DNA of 64,000 nucleotides from Loxodes magnus (lineage: Eukaryota > Ciliophora > Karyorelictea > Loxodida > Loxodidae), in the NCBI GenBank assembly GCA_946699065.1, contig CAMPDV010001765.1, positions 1 through 64,000 on the forward strand, given 5' to 3'. Each line of letters opens with the position of its first letter. Within the stretch, counting starts at the first letter, position 1. The position numbers and the translations under genes are program-made. Below, in pieces: positions 49,201-59,689 of the stretch. The notes below the pieces were generated by a model. The model was not told the origin of the DNA, made no database searches, and was given only the letters and a program-made list of their open reading frames with translations.

Positions 49201-51934
49201 CGTAAGTTTGGAATTTAAAATGAAAATAAAGACTGTAAGTTTGCAATTTAAAATGAAAATAAAGAACGTAAGTTTGGAATTTAAAATGAAAATAAAGAGC
49301 GTAAGTTTGGAATTTAAAATGAAAATAAAGAGCGTAAGTTTGGAATTTAAAATGAAAATAAAGACTGTAAGTTTGGAATTTAAAATGAAAATAAAGACTG
49401 TAAGTTTGGAATTTAAAATGAAAATAAAGAGGGTAAGTTTGCAATTTAAAATGAAAATAAAGAACGTAAGTTTGGAATTTAAAATGAAAATAAAGACAGT
49501 AAGTTTGGAATCTAAAATGAAAATAAAGTCAGTAAGTTTGGAATTTAAAATGAAAATAAAGAGCGTAAGTTTGGAATTTAAAATGAAAATAAAGAGCGTA
49601 AGTTTGGAATTTAAAATGAAAATAAAGAGGGTAAGTTTGTAATTTAAAATGAAAATAAAGAGCGTAAGTTTGGAATTTAAAATGAAAATAAAGAGCGTAA
49701 GTTTGGAATTTAAAATGAAAATAAAGAGCGTAAGTTTGGAATTTAAAATGAAAATAAAGTACGTAAGTTTGCAATTTAAAATGAAAATAAAGAACGTAAG
49801 TTTGGAATTTAAAATGAAAATAAAGAGGGTAAGTTTGGAATTTAAAATGAAAATAAAGACTGTAAGTTTGGAATTTAAAATGAAAATAAAGAGGGTAAGT
49901 TTGCAATTTAAAATGAAAATAAAGAACGTAAGTTTGGAATTTAAAATGAAAATAAAGACAGTAAGTTTGGAATCTAAAATGAAAATAAAGTCAGTAAGTT
50001 TGGAATTTAAAATGAAAATAAAGAGCGTAAGTTTGGAATTTAAAATGAAAATAAAGAACGTAAGTTTGGCATTTAAAATGAAAATAAAGTACGTAAGTTT
50101 GGAATTTAAAATGAAAATAAAGAGCGTAAGTTTGGAATTTAAAATGAAAATAAAGACTGTAAGTTTGGAATTTAAAATGAAAATAAAGACTGTAAGTTTG
50201 GAATTTAAAATGAAAATAAAGAGCGTAAGTTTGCAATTTAAAATGAAAATAAAGAGGGTAAGTTTGGAATTTAAAATGAAAATAAAGCTCGTAGGTTTGG
50301 AATTTAAAATGAAAATAAAGTCAGTAAGTTTGGAATTTAAAATGAAAATAAAGACTGTAAGTTTGGAATTTAAAATGAAAATAAAGAGGGTAAGTTTGGA
50401 ATTTAAAATGAAAATAAAGAGCGTAAGTTTGGAATTTAAAATGAAAATAAAGAGCGTAAGTTTGGAATTTAAAATGAAAATAAAGACTGTAAGTTTGGAA
50501 TTTAAAATGAAAATAAAGACTGTAAGTTTGGAATTTAAAATGAAAATAAAGAGCGTAAGTTTGGAATTTAAAATGAAAATAAAGAACGTAAGTTTGGCAT
50601 TTAAAATGAAAATAAAGAGGGTAAGTTTGGAATTTAAAATGAAAATAAAGAGCGTAAGTTTGGAATTTAAAATGAAAATAAAGAGCGTAAGTTTGGAATT
50701 TAAAATGAAAATAAAGACTGTAAGTTTGGAATTTAAAATGAAAATAAAGACTGTAAGTTTGGAATTTAAAATGAAAATAAAGAGGGTAAGTTTGCAATTT
50801 AAAATGAAAATAAAGAACGTAAGTTTGGAATTTAAAATGAAAATAAAGACAGTAAGTTTGGAATCTAAAATGAAAATAAAGTCAGTAAGTTTGGAATTTA
50901 AAATGAAAATAAAGAGCGTAAGTTTGGAATTTAAAATGAAAATAAAGACTGTAAGTTTGGAATTTAAAATGAAAATAAAGAGGGTAAGTTTGTAATTTAA
51001 AATGAAAATAAAGAGCGTAAGTTTGGAATTTAAAATGAAAATAAAGAGCGTAAGTTTGGAATTTAAAATGAAAATAAAGAGCGTAAGTTTGGAATTTAAA
51101 ATGAAAATAAAGTACGTAAGTTTGCAATTTAAAATGAAAATAAAGAACGTAAGTTTGGAATTTAAAATGAAAATAAAGAGGGTAAGTTTGGAATTTAAAA
51201 TGAAAATAAAGCTCGTATGTTTGGAATTTAAAATGAAAATAAAGAGGGTAAGTTTGCAATTTAAAATGAAAATTAAGACTGTAAGTTTGGAATTTAAAAT
51301 GAAAATAAAGAGGGTAAGTTTGGAATTTAAAATGAAAATAAAGAGCGTAAGTTTGGAATTTCAAATGAAAATAAAGTCAGTAAGTTTGGAATTTAAAATG
51401 AAAATAAAGAGGGTAAGTTTGCAATTTAAAATGAAAATAAAGCTCGTAGGTTTGGAATTTAAAATGAAAATAAAGAGGGTAAGTTTGCAATTTAAAATGA
51501 AAATAAAGAACGTAAGTTTGTAATTTAAAATGAAAATAAAGAGCGTAAGTTTGGAATTTAAAATGAAAATAAAGACTGTAAGTTTGGAATTTAAAATGAA
51601 AATAAAGAGGGTAAGTTTGCAATTTAAAATGAAAATAAAGACAGTAAGTTTGGAATCTAAAATGAAAATAAAGTCAGTAAGTTTGGAATTTAAAATGAAA
51701 ATAAAGTCAGTAAGTTTGGAATTTAAAATGAAAATAAAGCGTGTAAGTTTTTAAATTTCTAGGATTTCGTATTTTTTTATAATTTATAGGGCGAAAATGA
51801 TTTACTTTTAATTTACAAATTATTAACTTATTGATTTTTAGAATATTAAAGTTTTTTTGTTTTGTTTTGTTTTTTATTTTATTTATTTTTATTATTTTCT
51901 GCTTTTTTTATTAATTAAAAAATCAATTTTATGA
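46235..51934 (+). CDS. RING-finger, coiled-coil protein with 135 tandem 11-residue repeats
   Basis: With TAA/TAG as Gln the frame is open from ATG 46235 to TGA 51932-51934 (1899 residues), with no internal TGA. Residues 10-56 form a RING finger: C10-x3-C14, C30-G-H32-x2-C35-x2-C38, C51-x4-C56. RING domains usually act in E3 ubiquitin ligases. Residues ~65-340 are Gln/Lys/Leu-rich coiled coil, so the N-terminal order is TRIM-like without a B-box. Residues 351-1835 are 135 copies of x-VSLEFKMKIK in perfect register. Four units have TAA where others have GAA or CAA, so the standard code would break the protein four times. The tail after 51752 is T-rich and may not be coding. If 51743-51762 is an intron, the protein instead ends at TGA 51832-51834. 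Confidence 0.8.
47285..51751 (+). repeat. 33-bp tandem array, 135 units, in frame
   Basis: 135 complete units of 33 bp occupy 47285-51739, plus a partial last unit. The spacing is exactly 135 x 33, so no net indel has disturbed the register. Each unit is a variable first codon plus ten nearly fixed codons (VSLEFKMKIK). The first codon encodes Ser 50, Thr 34, Arg 25, Asn 14, Leu 6, Tyr 5 and Glu 1 times, by my count. Valine, Leu, Phe, Met and Ile alternate with polar residues, as in a beta strand. Longer blocks recur (for example units 39-45, 72-78 and 113-119), so the array grew by block duplication. Each unit also contains GTAAGT, a perfect splice donor. Confidence 0.9.
51743..51762 (+). other. 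Possible 20-nt intron at the array end
   Basis: GTAAGT at 51743-51748 is followed after 8 bases by TTTCTAG (51756-51762), a good 3' splice-site shape. Removing these 20 bases keeps the frame open into 23 further codons (RDFVFFYNLQGEND...) ending in TGA 51832-51834. The unspliced tail is T-rich and less protein-like. Very short introns are known in several ciliates. Transcript data would decide. Confidence 0.35.
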
Positions 51935-52521
51935 TTTTGTAATATTAACTTAAAAATATTTTCTTTATTCATAAGACATTTTTTTTAGAATTTTTTTAAA
52001 CGATTATTATTTTATTTTTAACTACTCGCTTTAATTTTTTTTTCTTTGATGATGAAACTTTTCATACTCTTTTGTTGATTTAACGCTTCTCCATGACATC
52101 CTTTTTTAGATCTGTCTTTTATCATACTGTTATTAAATATGCTATTATTTGAAATTCTATCTGTAAAAATTTAAAATATTCCCGGGATCATAAAAAGGAA
52201 GATTCGTGTAGTCTTTTTTCAAATGAGTTTCCGCTTGAAAAAATTCTTGTTATTTAAGTTTTTTTTTTTTGGATATTAATAGCAAAAGGATGTTGCTTTC
52301 AATATTATTTATAAAGAATTCTGCTTTTTTTTAATTTAAGTTATTTTTAACTTTTATTAAGAATGGCTCTTATTTTATTATTATTTAAGATATCATTAAT
52401 GAAAGTTTTGATTTCTTTTTTAATTAATTTAGATCTCTGTTCTATTTTTTTTCAATTTTTATTATAAAACCTTTGTTTTATTTCAAAATTTTTTTATTTG
52501 TACTAGTAATATATTGTAAAA
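51935..52521. other. AT-rich spacer downstream of the RING gene
   Basis: T-rich, with long T runs. No terminator or other signal recognised. Confidence 0.3.
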
Positions 52522-53510
52522 ATGTCTACTTCAAGAAGGGCTTATATATCGCTTCTCAGTACAGGAGAGAAACCAGAAGAACATATTCTCATCAAGTCTT
52601 CTATAACTTAACGATCTTCTTAATAAAAATAACTAGAACTATCTAATAGATTAGAAGAACTTTAAAAAAATACTAACTTTTACAGATTAATATAAAGCGA
52701 ATCTTTTTACATCAAAGGACAAGTGAGAACTGAGGTAAATTTTCAGAACAGAAAAGTTAATACAGCTCTCAATCTCTATTGAAAACTGCAAAAAGTAACA
52801 ATTTAATTGAATCGATAAAAATAATAACGAAAAAATAATAATAAACGAAAAAGTTAAAGTATGATAATTCAATTTAGATACTATTACCTTTGCTTTAGAC
52901 AATACTGAAATAGAACAAATGAAATCTGAGTAGATGAAATAGCTGATTCATCAACTTATTAGAAACATAAAAAGCTCGAAGAGGAATTAATCTCCTAGAA
53001 GGAAGAAATGCTTATAATAAGTCAGTAGTTGATAAATCATTAAGATGATGATGAAGTACATATGGTAGACCGGAGAGTTAAAGTCTTATTTATGAGCAAT
53101 TGCAAGTTTTGAGAATGATATTTGAGTTAAGCAGAAGCAAGACTTGAAAAACTGAGTAAATTTAGATTCTAGACTCAATTTAATAGAAAATAATCTGTAG
53201 AAGCATTCTTAAGGAACTTTAATGGAAATAGGGAAATAAGAAAAGAGATTTCCTAGAGCAAAAAAAAGATGCTACATTTGCAACAGCACTTGAAATTTAT
53301 GCAGGAAATGTCCCCAAAAGAAAAAAATAAGAATGAATTTCTGGATAATGGTTTACTACGAGCAACTGAAAAGCCAGCGACGAAATTCTTTCTATCGGGT
53401 TCAAAAGAGAGAAGTCAAAAAAAAGAACATGCAATGAACGAGCAGTAACGATGTTTTATACATTTAAGACAGCATTTAGACCGGAAGACGAACATTTATT
53501 TTAATGATTA
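52522..53510 (+). pseudogene. LINE ORF1, family C copy
   Basis: ATG at 52522 (MSTSRRAYISLLSTGEK). Aligns with the minus-strand copy at 25493 through most of its length, including the shared in-frame TGAs NDI-TGA-V and KN-TGA-VNLDSRLN (53110-53175). Knuckle: RCYICNST-TGA-NLCRKC (53267-53311; TGA at 53291-53293), with Asn in place of His. The RNSFYR motif follows (53370-53390). At least one frameshift lies between 52850 and 52950. No stem-loop at the end. Confidence 0.55.
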
Positions 53511-54284
53511 ATCATTTGCATTAAAAAAAATAAAACATATAACTGAATTTTATTATTTAAAAGAAAAAATGGGTAGAAAATGCTTTTCTATGATAAATAT
53601 ATGCCATATAAAGAAAAAAATTTCAAATCGTTTTTCTTCATATTAAAGAAAATTTTAATTAAAAAATAAGAATACAAAGATGAATAAAAATAAAAGTAGT
53701 ATAGTTATTATATATCTAAAATAAAGAGAAGGATAAAAAAGTATAAAAGCATCAATTTATATAATTTATTTTAAAAAATTTATGTCATATAGATTTTTTG
53801 CAAAATTAAAAAAACAATATGTTATAGATTTTTTTTCTATTTTTTAAATAATGTAAACTTATTAAAAATGTTATAGAAATTAAAAAAAGTATGAGGAAGA
53901 GGACATTTCTTTAAAAAAATACCCCTTTAAAGAGATCAGATATTTATAAAAATTTATGAATATGAGAAAAATACAAAATTATAAAATTAAAGGATAATAA
54001 GATTTATTAAATCATCTTTAAGTAGAATTATCACAATTTTTATATTACCTTAATAATTATAAAAGATTTTAAGAATTAAAGTTCTATGGAAATTAGTAAA
54101 TATGGAAATAAAAACAAATAAAATGGAGATATCTTTCTCAATAGATTTTTCTCTTATAAAATAAAAGTTTAAATAATTTTTTTCATTAATTTATTTACAA
54201 AAAAAACCATTTATTCTAAACATTCAAATTACCATCTAAAAACTATATATAGAATATAATATTACATAAAAAATAAAATAGTTA
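53511..54284. other. AT-rich spacer
   Basis: Nothing recognised. Confidence 0.3.
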
Positions 54285-54630
54285 CTTGTTGTAGTCAGGA
54301 GAACTAGTAGATGCTCTGGTGCAGTGTATACTGCATTGCTAGTAATTTCTATGCGAAGCCGCCACGTGGACAAGATTTTAAAATTTTAATTTGCCCGATG
54401 GTTAGCATTATGAAATTTTAACTGAAGAGCTTACTAATTACAAATTCTTATTTGGATCTTAATCAAGAAGGAGCATTATGTTTAAAATTAAAGAATTATT
54501 AAAATAAACAGATTTCCCATCTGGAGAAGCAGATGTGACTCGTTGAATGACGACAAAAAATATGAGAGCATTTTTTTAATTTTTAAAGAGCAGAGCGACA
54601 AAAAGGTGCTACACGCTCTATTATCATCTT
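54285..54630 (+). mobile_element. Short SINE-like element with 3' stem-loop
   Basis: About 350 bp, moderately GC-richer than its flanks, clearly related to 57055-57450 (shared GGTGCAGTGTATACTG near the start, a CCACGTGGA-type phrase, AGCATTTTTTT before the end). It ends in the stem-loop AGAGCAGAGCG...GCTACACGCTCT (54586-54620) that also ends LINE copies here. The TGCAGTGTATACTGCA stretch (54320-54335) is itself a perfect small hairpin. No ORF. Best read as a non-autonomous element that borrows LINE machinery. Confidence 0.5.
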
Positions 54631-55741
54631 TTTTTTATTTTACTTATAATAAAATTGTTAAATCTAATGTATAAATTTAAGTAATCTGACGTTTTTTTTA
54701 TGTTATTATGATATAAAAAATATAAAATTAAAGACATAAGCTATTTAAATAAAAAAATATGAGACTAAAACTAATAGAATAAAAATTTAGAAACGAAAAT
54801 CAATTTAAAACACAAGAAATTTGATGTATATGAATTATAAAATAAAAGAAAAAAATAATTATAAAGTAAGAAATTTAAACATTTTAGATAAAGATATATT
54901 TAAATAGAGAAAATTATCACTTTTTATTCATTTTTTTCATATTACTAATGAAATTTTTTAAATTATTTAAATTAAATAACTTTCTTTTAATTTATTTTCA
55001 CTAAATTATAATTAATTTATTTAAATCAAAGTAATTATTCAAAAACAATGCTATTTTTCATTTTTCCAATTTTAGTTACATATTTTAAAGTTTTCTTATG
55101 CAACTTTTAAATTCAAAAAGATTCAAGTTCTTAAAAATTCTAAGATTTAGAAAATTTTGAGAAAAAGTAAAAAAATGGGAATTTATTAAGAAAACAGATA
55201 AATCTCTAAGCGACTCTTCTTTATTTTATTATAAAAATGTTGCTTTTATTTGAGGCAAGTATAAGCAGGGGTTCTACTCTATGCCAACAAAGAATTGGAA
55301 CTACTACAATTAAAATAAATAAACTAAGTTTAGAGGTTACTAAGAAAATTATTAAAAAATTGTAGTGATTATCATTAAAAAAATTCTTTAGAATTCCACT
55401 TAAAAAACTTAATCATTCATTGAAACAGACATTAGTTGTATTACATTTTAAAAACGAAGGAATGTGTTTACAGAAATAAAAATAAATTTATCACATTGAC
55501 TTCAATGAAAATATCTAAAATATCTTCTGATGAATAGTATATTTAAAAAAAACTATGATAATTAAAATATTTAAAATACATTTTTCTAGTATTTAAATGA
55601 AGAAACCAAGTTAAATCCAACACATACAAAAAATACTCTAAAAAGAGAATAAATTAATTTAATTTACTGATAGTTAGGAAATACGTAATAATAAGACCTG
55701 CTTATAAGCCAAATTATAAAATACATTATTATAAGAACTTG

Positions 55742-56968
55742 ATGTTTTGAAACTAAAGATAATTAATAAATATAATAAAATTTTAAATAATATTAAATAA
55801 TTAAATTTAATCAGAAACATTAGCAAAGCAAGTAAAAGTCAATAATATAAAATCATAACTTTACTTAAACAGAACTCTCGTCTTTCCAGATATAAAAATT
55901 GGAATTTATTAATAACTATCTTTCTCGGTGTTAATAGGCGAGCATAGAAGAGTAGACTTGATTGCATATTAAGCTAAAAATACAACAGAATATTTAAGAA
56001 TTTAAGAAGAAATTATACATATTTCTAAGTAGCAAGCTCAAATTTATATAGATAGTCTAACTTTCTAGATTCAATCTAATAAAGTGAATTAAAAAATTTT
56101 AACAGAAAGAATTGTTGAAATACACCAATAACTCTATGATCTGGAAATTCTTAATTAAAATCTTGATAAAGAAAATTATATTTACGAAGTAAATCTTAAT
56201 AATACTGAAGCAATTAAAATAGTTGTAGAGATAAATAAATGCAAGTAAAACTCTGCTTAGATTAAGTGAAAGTTGAAGCAATTGATATTAGTGCCTAATA
56301 TTTAAGAATGGAATATTTAACTAGTTAGTTCAAACTGAAGCAAAATTTAAATAATTTCTTATTGAACTATAGCTGATATAACTTAGCATTAACTTGATAA
56401 TTTTTCTTAAGTACTTCTAAAGCTAAAATAAAAATAATTACAAATTATAAGATTATTATAATCAAATATTCAGTATGTGTAATTGATCAATGACCATGAA
56501 CAATAAAATTAAAGGAAGTTAGACGTTTATTGTAGTATATCTGATTTTCAGAAATAATAATACCAAATTATAGTTCAGCAAGTGTTAAAACCTTTAAATT
56601 AAATTAGTAAATTTAAAATATTAAATTAAGTGACTTATATAATCATTAATCTAATTTTTAAATATTTACTTTATGATTTATTACAAAAATGACTAAATCT
56701 CAACTGTATAAAATTAGAATGAAATAATATAGCATGGAAAAAGAATCTATAAAGATGCTTAACTAAAATCGGAGATTAAAGACCTATGTAATCTAATTCT
56801 TGGATTTATAGAACGGATATTGAAGAATTAATAAAGAAGTTTAGCTTTAGAAATAAAAAATTAACTTCATTTTTTAAATCAAAACAATTATAAAATTATA
56901 ATTTTCTTTGCAACAGTAGAAAACAGATTTATTACACTATCATGCAAGTTAAATCGGGTTATATGTGA
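55742..56968 (+). CDS. Tentative host gene, coiled-coil protein
   Basis: One plus-strand frame reads as a long, helical, Gln/Ile/Leu-rich protein and ends in tandem TGA TGA (56966-56971). Clear stretches are GEHRRVDLIAYQAKNTTEYL (55937-55996), TERIVEIHQQLYDLEILNQN (56102-56160) and LKLKQKQLQIIRLLQSN (56414-56465). About six TGAs are in frame over ~410 codons, including one at codon 3 if ATG 55742 is the start. An earlier in-frame ATG at 55505 is possible. The middle part (55860-56560) is the most convincing. No family recognised. Confidence 0.45.
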
Positions 56969-57054
56969 TGATAATTAAATAGCTGATAGAATATATAGTT
57001 ATCTAATATAAGAGTATGATTAATTACCTAATTTATTATATATATTAAAAAATA

Positions 57055-57450
57055 TGGATGTCAGTCGTGGTCAAGAGGACTAATAAATCATTTGGTGCAG
57101 TGTATACTGAATTGCAAATAATTTCTTACTAGATGCCACAACGTGGAAAGGTGGAGCAGCTCGGAAAAGACAAGCCTAACTTACCCGAAGGTTTTCGGAG
57201 CAGTTTGAACGTTTGCTGGCGGTCTGCTAATGACAATTCTTATTTGGATCTTATTCAAAAAGACTGAAGCATTTGGTTCATGATTTGAGAATAATCTTTA
57301 AAATGTAGATTCCTCATTTGGAGTAGTTGATGTGATTCATTAAATAGAATGAAAACAAAAAGTATGAGAGCATTTTTTTTAATATTAAATATTAATATTG
57401 AAAGAACTTCGCGCCAATGAGGTGCTACGCGCTCTATAATAATATTAATT
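57055..57450 (+). mobile_element. Short SINE-like element with 3' stem-loop
   Basis: Second copy of the element at 54285. It starts about 57055 with TGGTCAAGAGG at 57068-57078, which fits the tRNA A-box consensus, but I found no B box at the right distance. It ends in a stem-loop (57408-57443: TTCGCGCC...GTGCTACGCGCTC). The preceding T run and an AAT-type repeat (57385-57400) separate the body from the hairpin. No ORF. Confidence 0.5.
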
Positions 57451-58124
57451 TATTTATTATAACTTAGATATGAAAATATAATTGTAATATATATATGTTA
57501 AGTAATAATTTAGTTGTTATCTTTATTATTAAATATCTCTATTAAATTCTAATTCACTTTAATTTATTTAAACCAGCGTATAAAAAAATAAAATTTATTA
57601 ACAAAAAAGTATTAAAAATTCCTAAGAAAAAGATTACATTTCTATTTTATAGATTTTTTAACGATACTCTTGCTAATTTATGTAAAAGAAATTAAAAAAG
57701 AGAATTGCTTTTAAAATTAATGGTTGAAGTAAAAATTTATAAGATAATATTTGAGAATTAAATTTTAGATAACTTGCATTAATTGATTTAATCAAACTAC
57801 AAGAGAAGCTAGCAAACTTTTAAAATATAATTTAAATAAAATAAATAGCTAATAATCATAATAAATACAAACAAATTTTGATATAATTAAATTATAAGAA
57901 ATAAAACTTATATATTTAGTTATATTCTTATTAGCTTAATTTTAGTAAATTATAAATAAAAATAATTCTTAGTAAATTATAAGACAGAAAGAATATATTA
58001 TAATTAGATTAATATATATTAAGTATGTTTCTCATAATTCATTGAAATATTAAAAGATCTTTACATTAGTGTTAAGTAATTTATATTTTAATGCTTTATT
58101 AATATTCATTTTATAAATAGAGGT
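57451..58124. other. AT-rich spacer
   Basis: Nothing recognised. Confidence 0.3.
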
Positions 58125-58890
58125 CGGGCTCTTGTCTGCCGAAAAGGTATGTAGTGTAGACTGCATTACAAGTACTCTTTTAATAGATACAACCATAAAT
58201 TAGTAAGAGAATGCGTTTGTGCGATAAGCCTTACTTATTTGAGGGTTCTCTCTATCGGTACGAGAATCTTGCCAGGAAGCACCTAAGTCAAAATTTCATA
58301 GTTATCCTGCCTCTACATGTCGTTAATCTGGTCAGGAATGGGAAAAGCCTAAAGACATGACTGAGATAAGAAATTATTTTTTATTTAGAGGAAATTAAAT
58401 AAACTGTACTATTTGACACAAGAATCGGATTATCCTATTACCTCTTATAACTCTTGCCTTTAGATTGACTCACAAGAAATTGAGAAAGAAGGTAATTAAT
58501 TTTGGATCCATGCTAATTATTTATAAATTTTTAAATAGGGTGGAAAGCCCTTTCCTTTAGATACTGCTTGGAGGCCCTGTAAAGTAACTAAAAAATGAGC
58601 GCAAACGAAGGATAAATCGGAGGAAGAGAACTAATAGCAAGAGACTCACGAAGGAAGATTTGACAAGCTTGAGAACTCTGAATGTCAGGAGAAAACTTTT
58701 TTCATCATAAGTTGGGGAAAGATGTACCCGTAATCGCATATTGCATCCTATACTTTGGAAGGAAAAATTATAGAGACGTACTGCAGGAAGAGAAAACAAG
58801 GATAGAGAGATCCATAAAAAAAATTTCGACATTAAATAAAATTAATTTAAAGAGCTGTGCACCAACGAGAGTGCTATGCGCTCTATGATT
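58125..58890 (+). mobile_element. Composite SINE-like head plus family G ORF1 fragment
   Basis: The head (58125-58380) has a GTAGACTGCATTACAAGTA phrase that recurs inverted near 62640 and resembles the start of the SINE-like elements. The body (58540-58820) is the best-preserved family G ORF1 fragment (KLENSECQEKTFF and a Cys-x-x-x knuckle remnant near 58740). It ends in a clear stem-loop, AGAGCTGTGCAC...GTGCTATGCGCTCT (58850-58885). The frame is broken. It shows physically how head, ORF1 piece and hairpin fit together. Confidence 0.5.
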
Positions 58891-59689
58891 CAATTTATTT
58901 ATTATTTATTTAATTAATTTATCTATTAAAATAAAATTTAATACACTATAAATGATAAATCTATATACAATCAACAATACTTAAAAATCTCAAGATACGT
59001 AAATTATATGAAAATGAATTTTATCTACTAAAAATTGGTTTTAGAATTAGCTTTAATATTAAAATTAAAAAAGCAAATTTAAAATAAGCCAACAATAAAT
59101 AATATAGTAGTTATACCTAAATTTATCAAATTTATTTAAAATGCTTAGAATGTTGCTAATAACTATTTCTATAATTATTTGGTTATTTATATGGTTCTAT
59201 TTATTTAATTTATTTTAAGATATTTTAATTATTTTTATAATAAAGTATATCAAAATAAAAATATTATATATACTTAAGAATAGTTAAAATTGTATTTTTC
59301 AGACTTTTAAAATTTTAATTAACAAGAAAGTTTTAAAGGCTATTATTTTGATTTTATATCTCTTTAGTTTAAAGCAAATTAATAAAGATAAATTTATTTA
59401 AATTACATCTTAATTAAAAGATTTAAGATAATTATCTTTTTAATATTATATAGCAATTAAAAATCTAAAAATATAAGTAATTAGGTTTAGAAGTTTAATT
59501 AAACCTTAATTCTGATATAGAAATCCTTTAGAAAAACTTAGGAAGTAATAACTTTAATTTTTTTAAACTTATAAAATGTTAATACTTTTAAATAGAACTT
59601 AAGAATGCTAGAATGTTTAATGTTTTTTAATTTAGGCAAAAAATAATAAAAGGTAAAGATTCGCTTGAGATGCATTAGTTTGGATGTGC
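58891..59689. other. AT-rich spacer
   Basis: Nothing recognised. Confidence 0.3.

Noticed and set aside
47210-51622. Minus-strand ORFs made of LYFHFKFQTYx repeats
   Set aside because: They are the antisense of the 33-bp array, open only because one unit without a stop is repeated. The plus strand joins a RING finger and coiled coil in the same frame, the minus strand joins nothing.
57068-57078. tRNA A box (TGGTCAAGAGG), suggesting a tRNA-derived SINE
   Set aside because: No B box lies within tRNA distance, and the related copy at 54292 has a poor A box. The element is kept as SINE-like without a tRNA origin.
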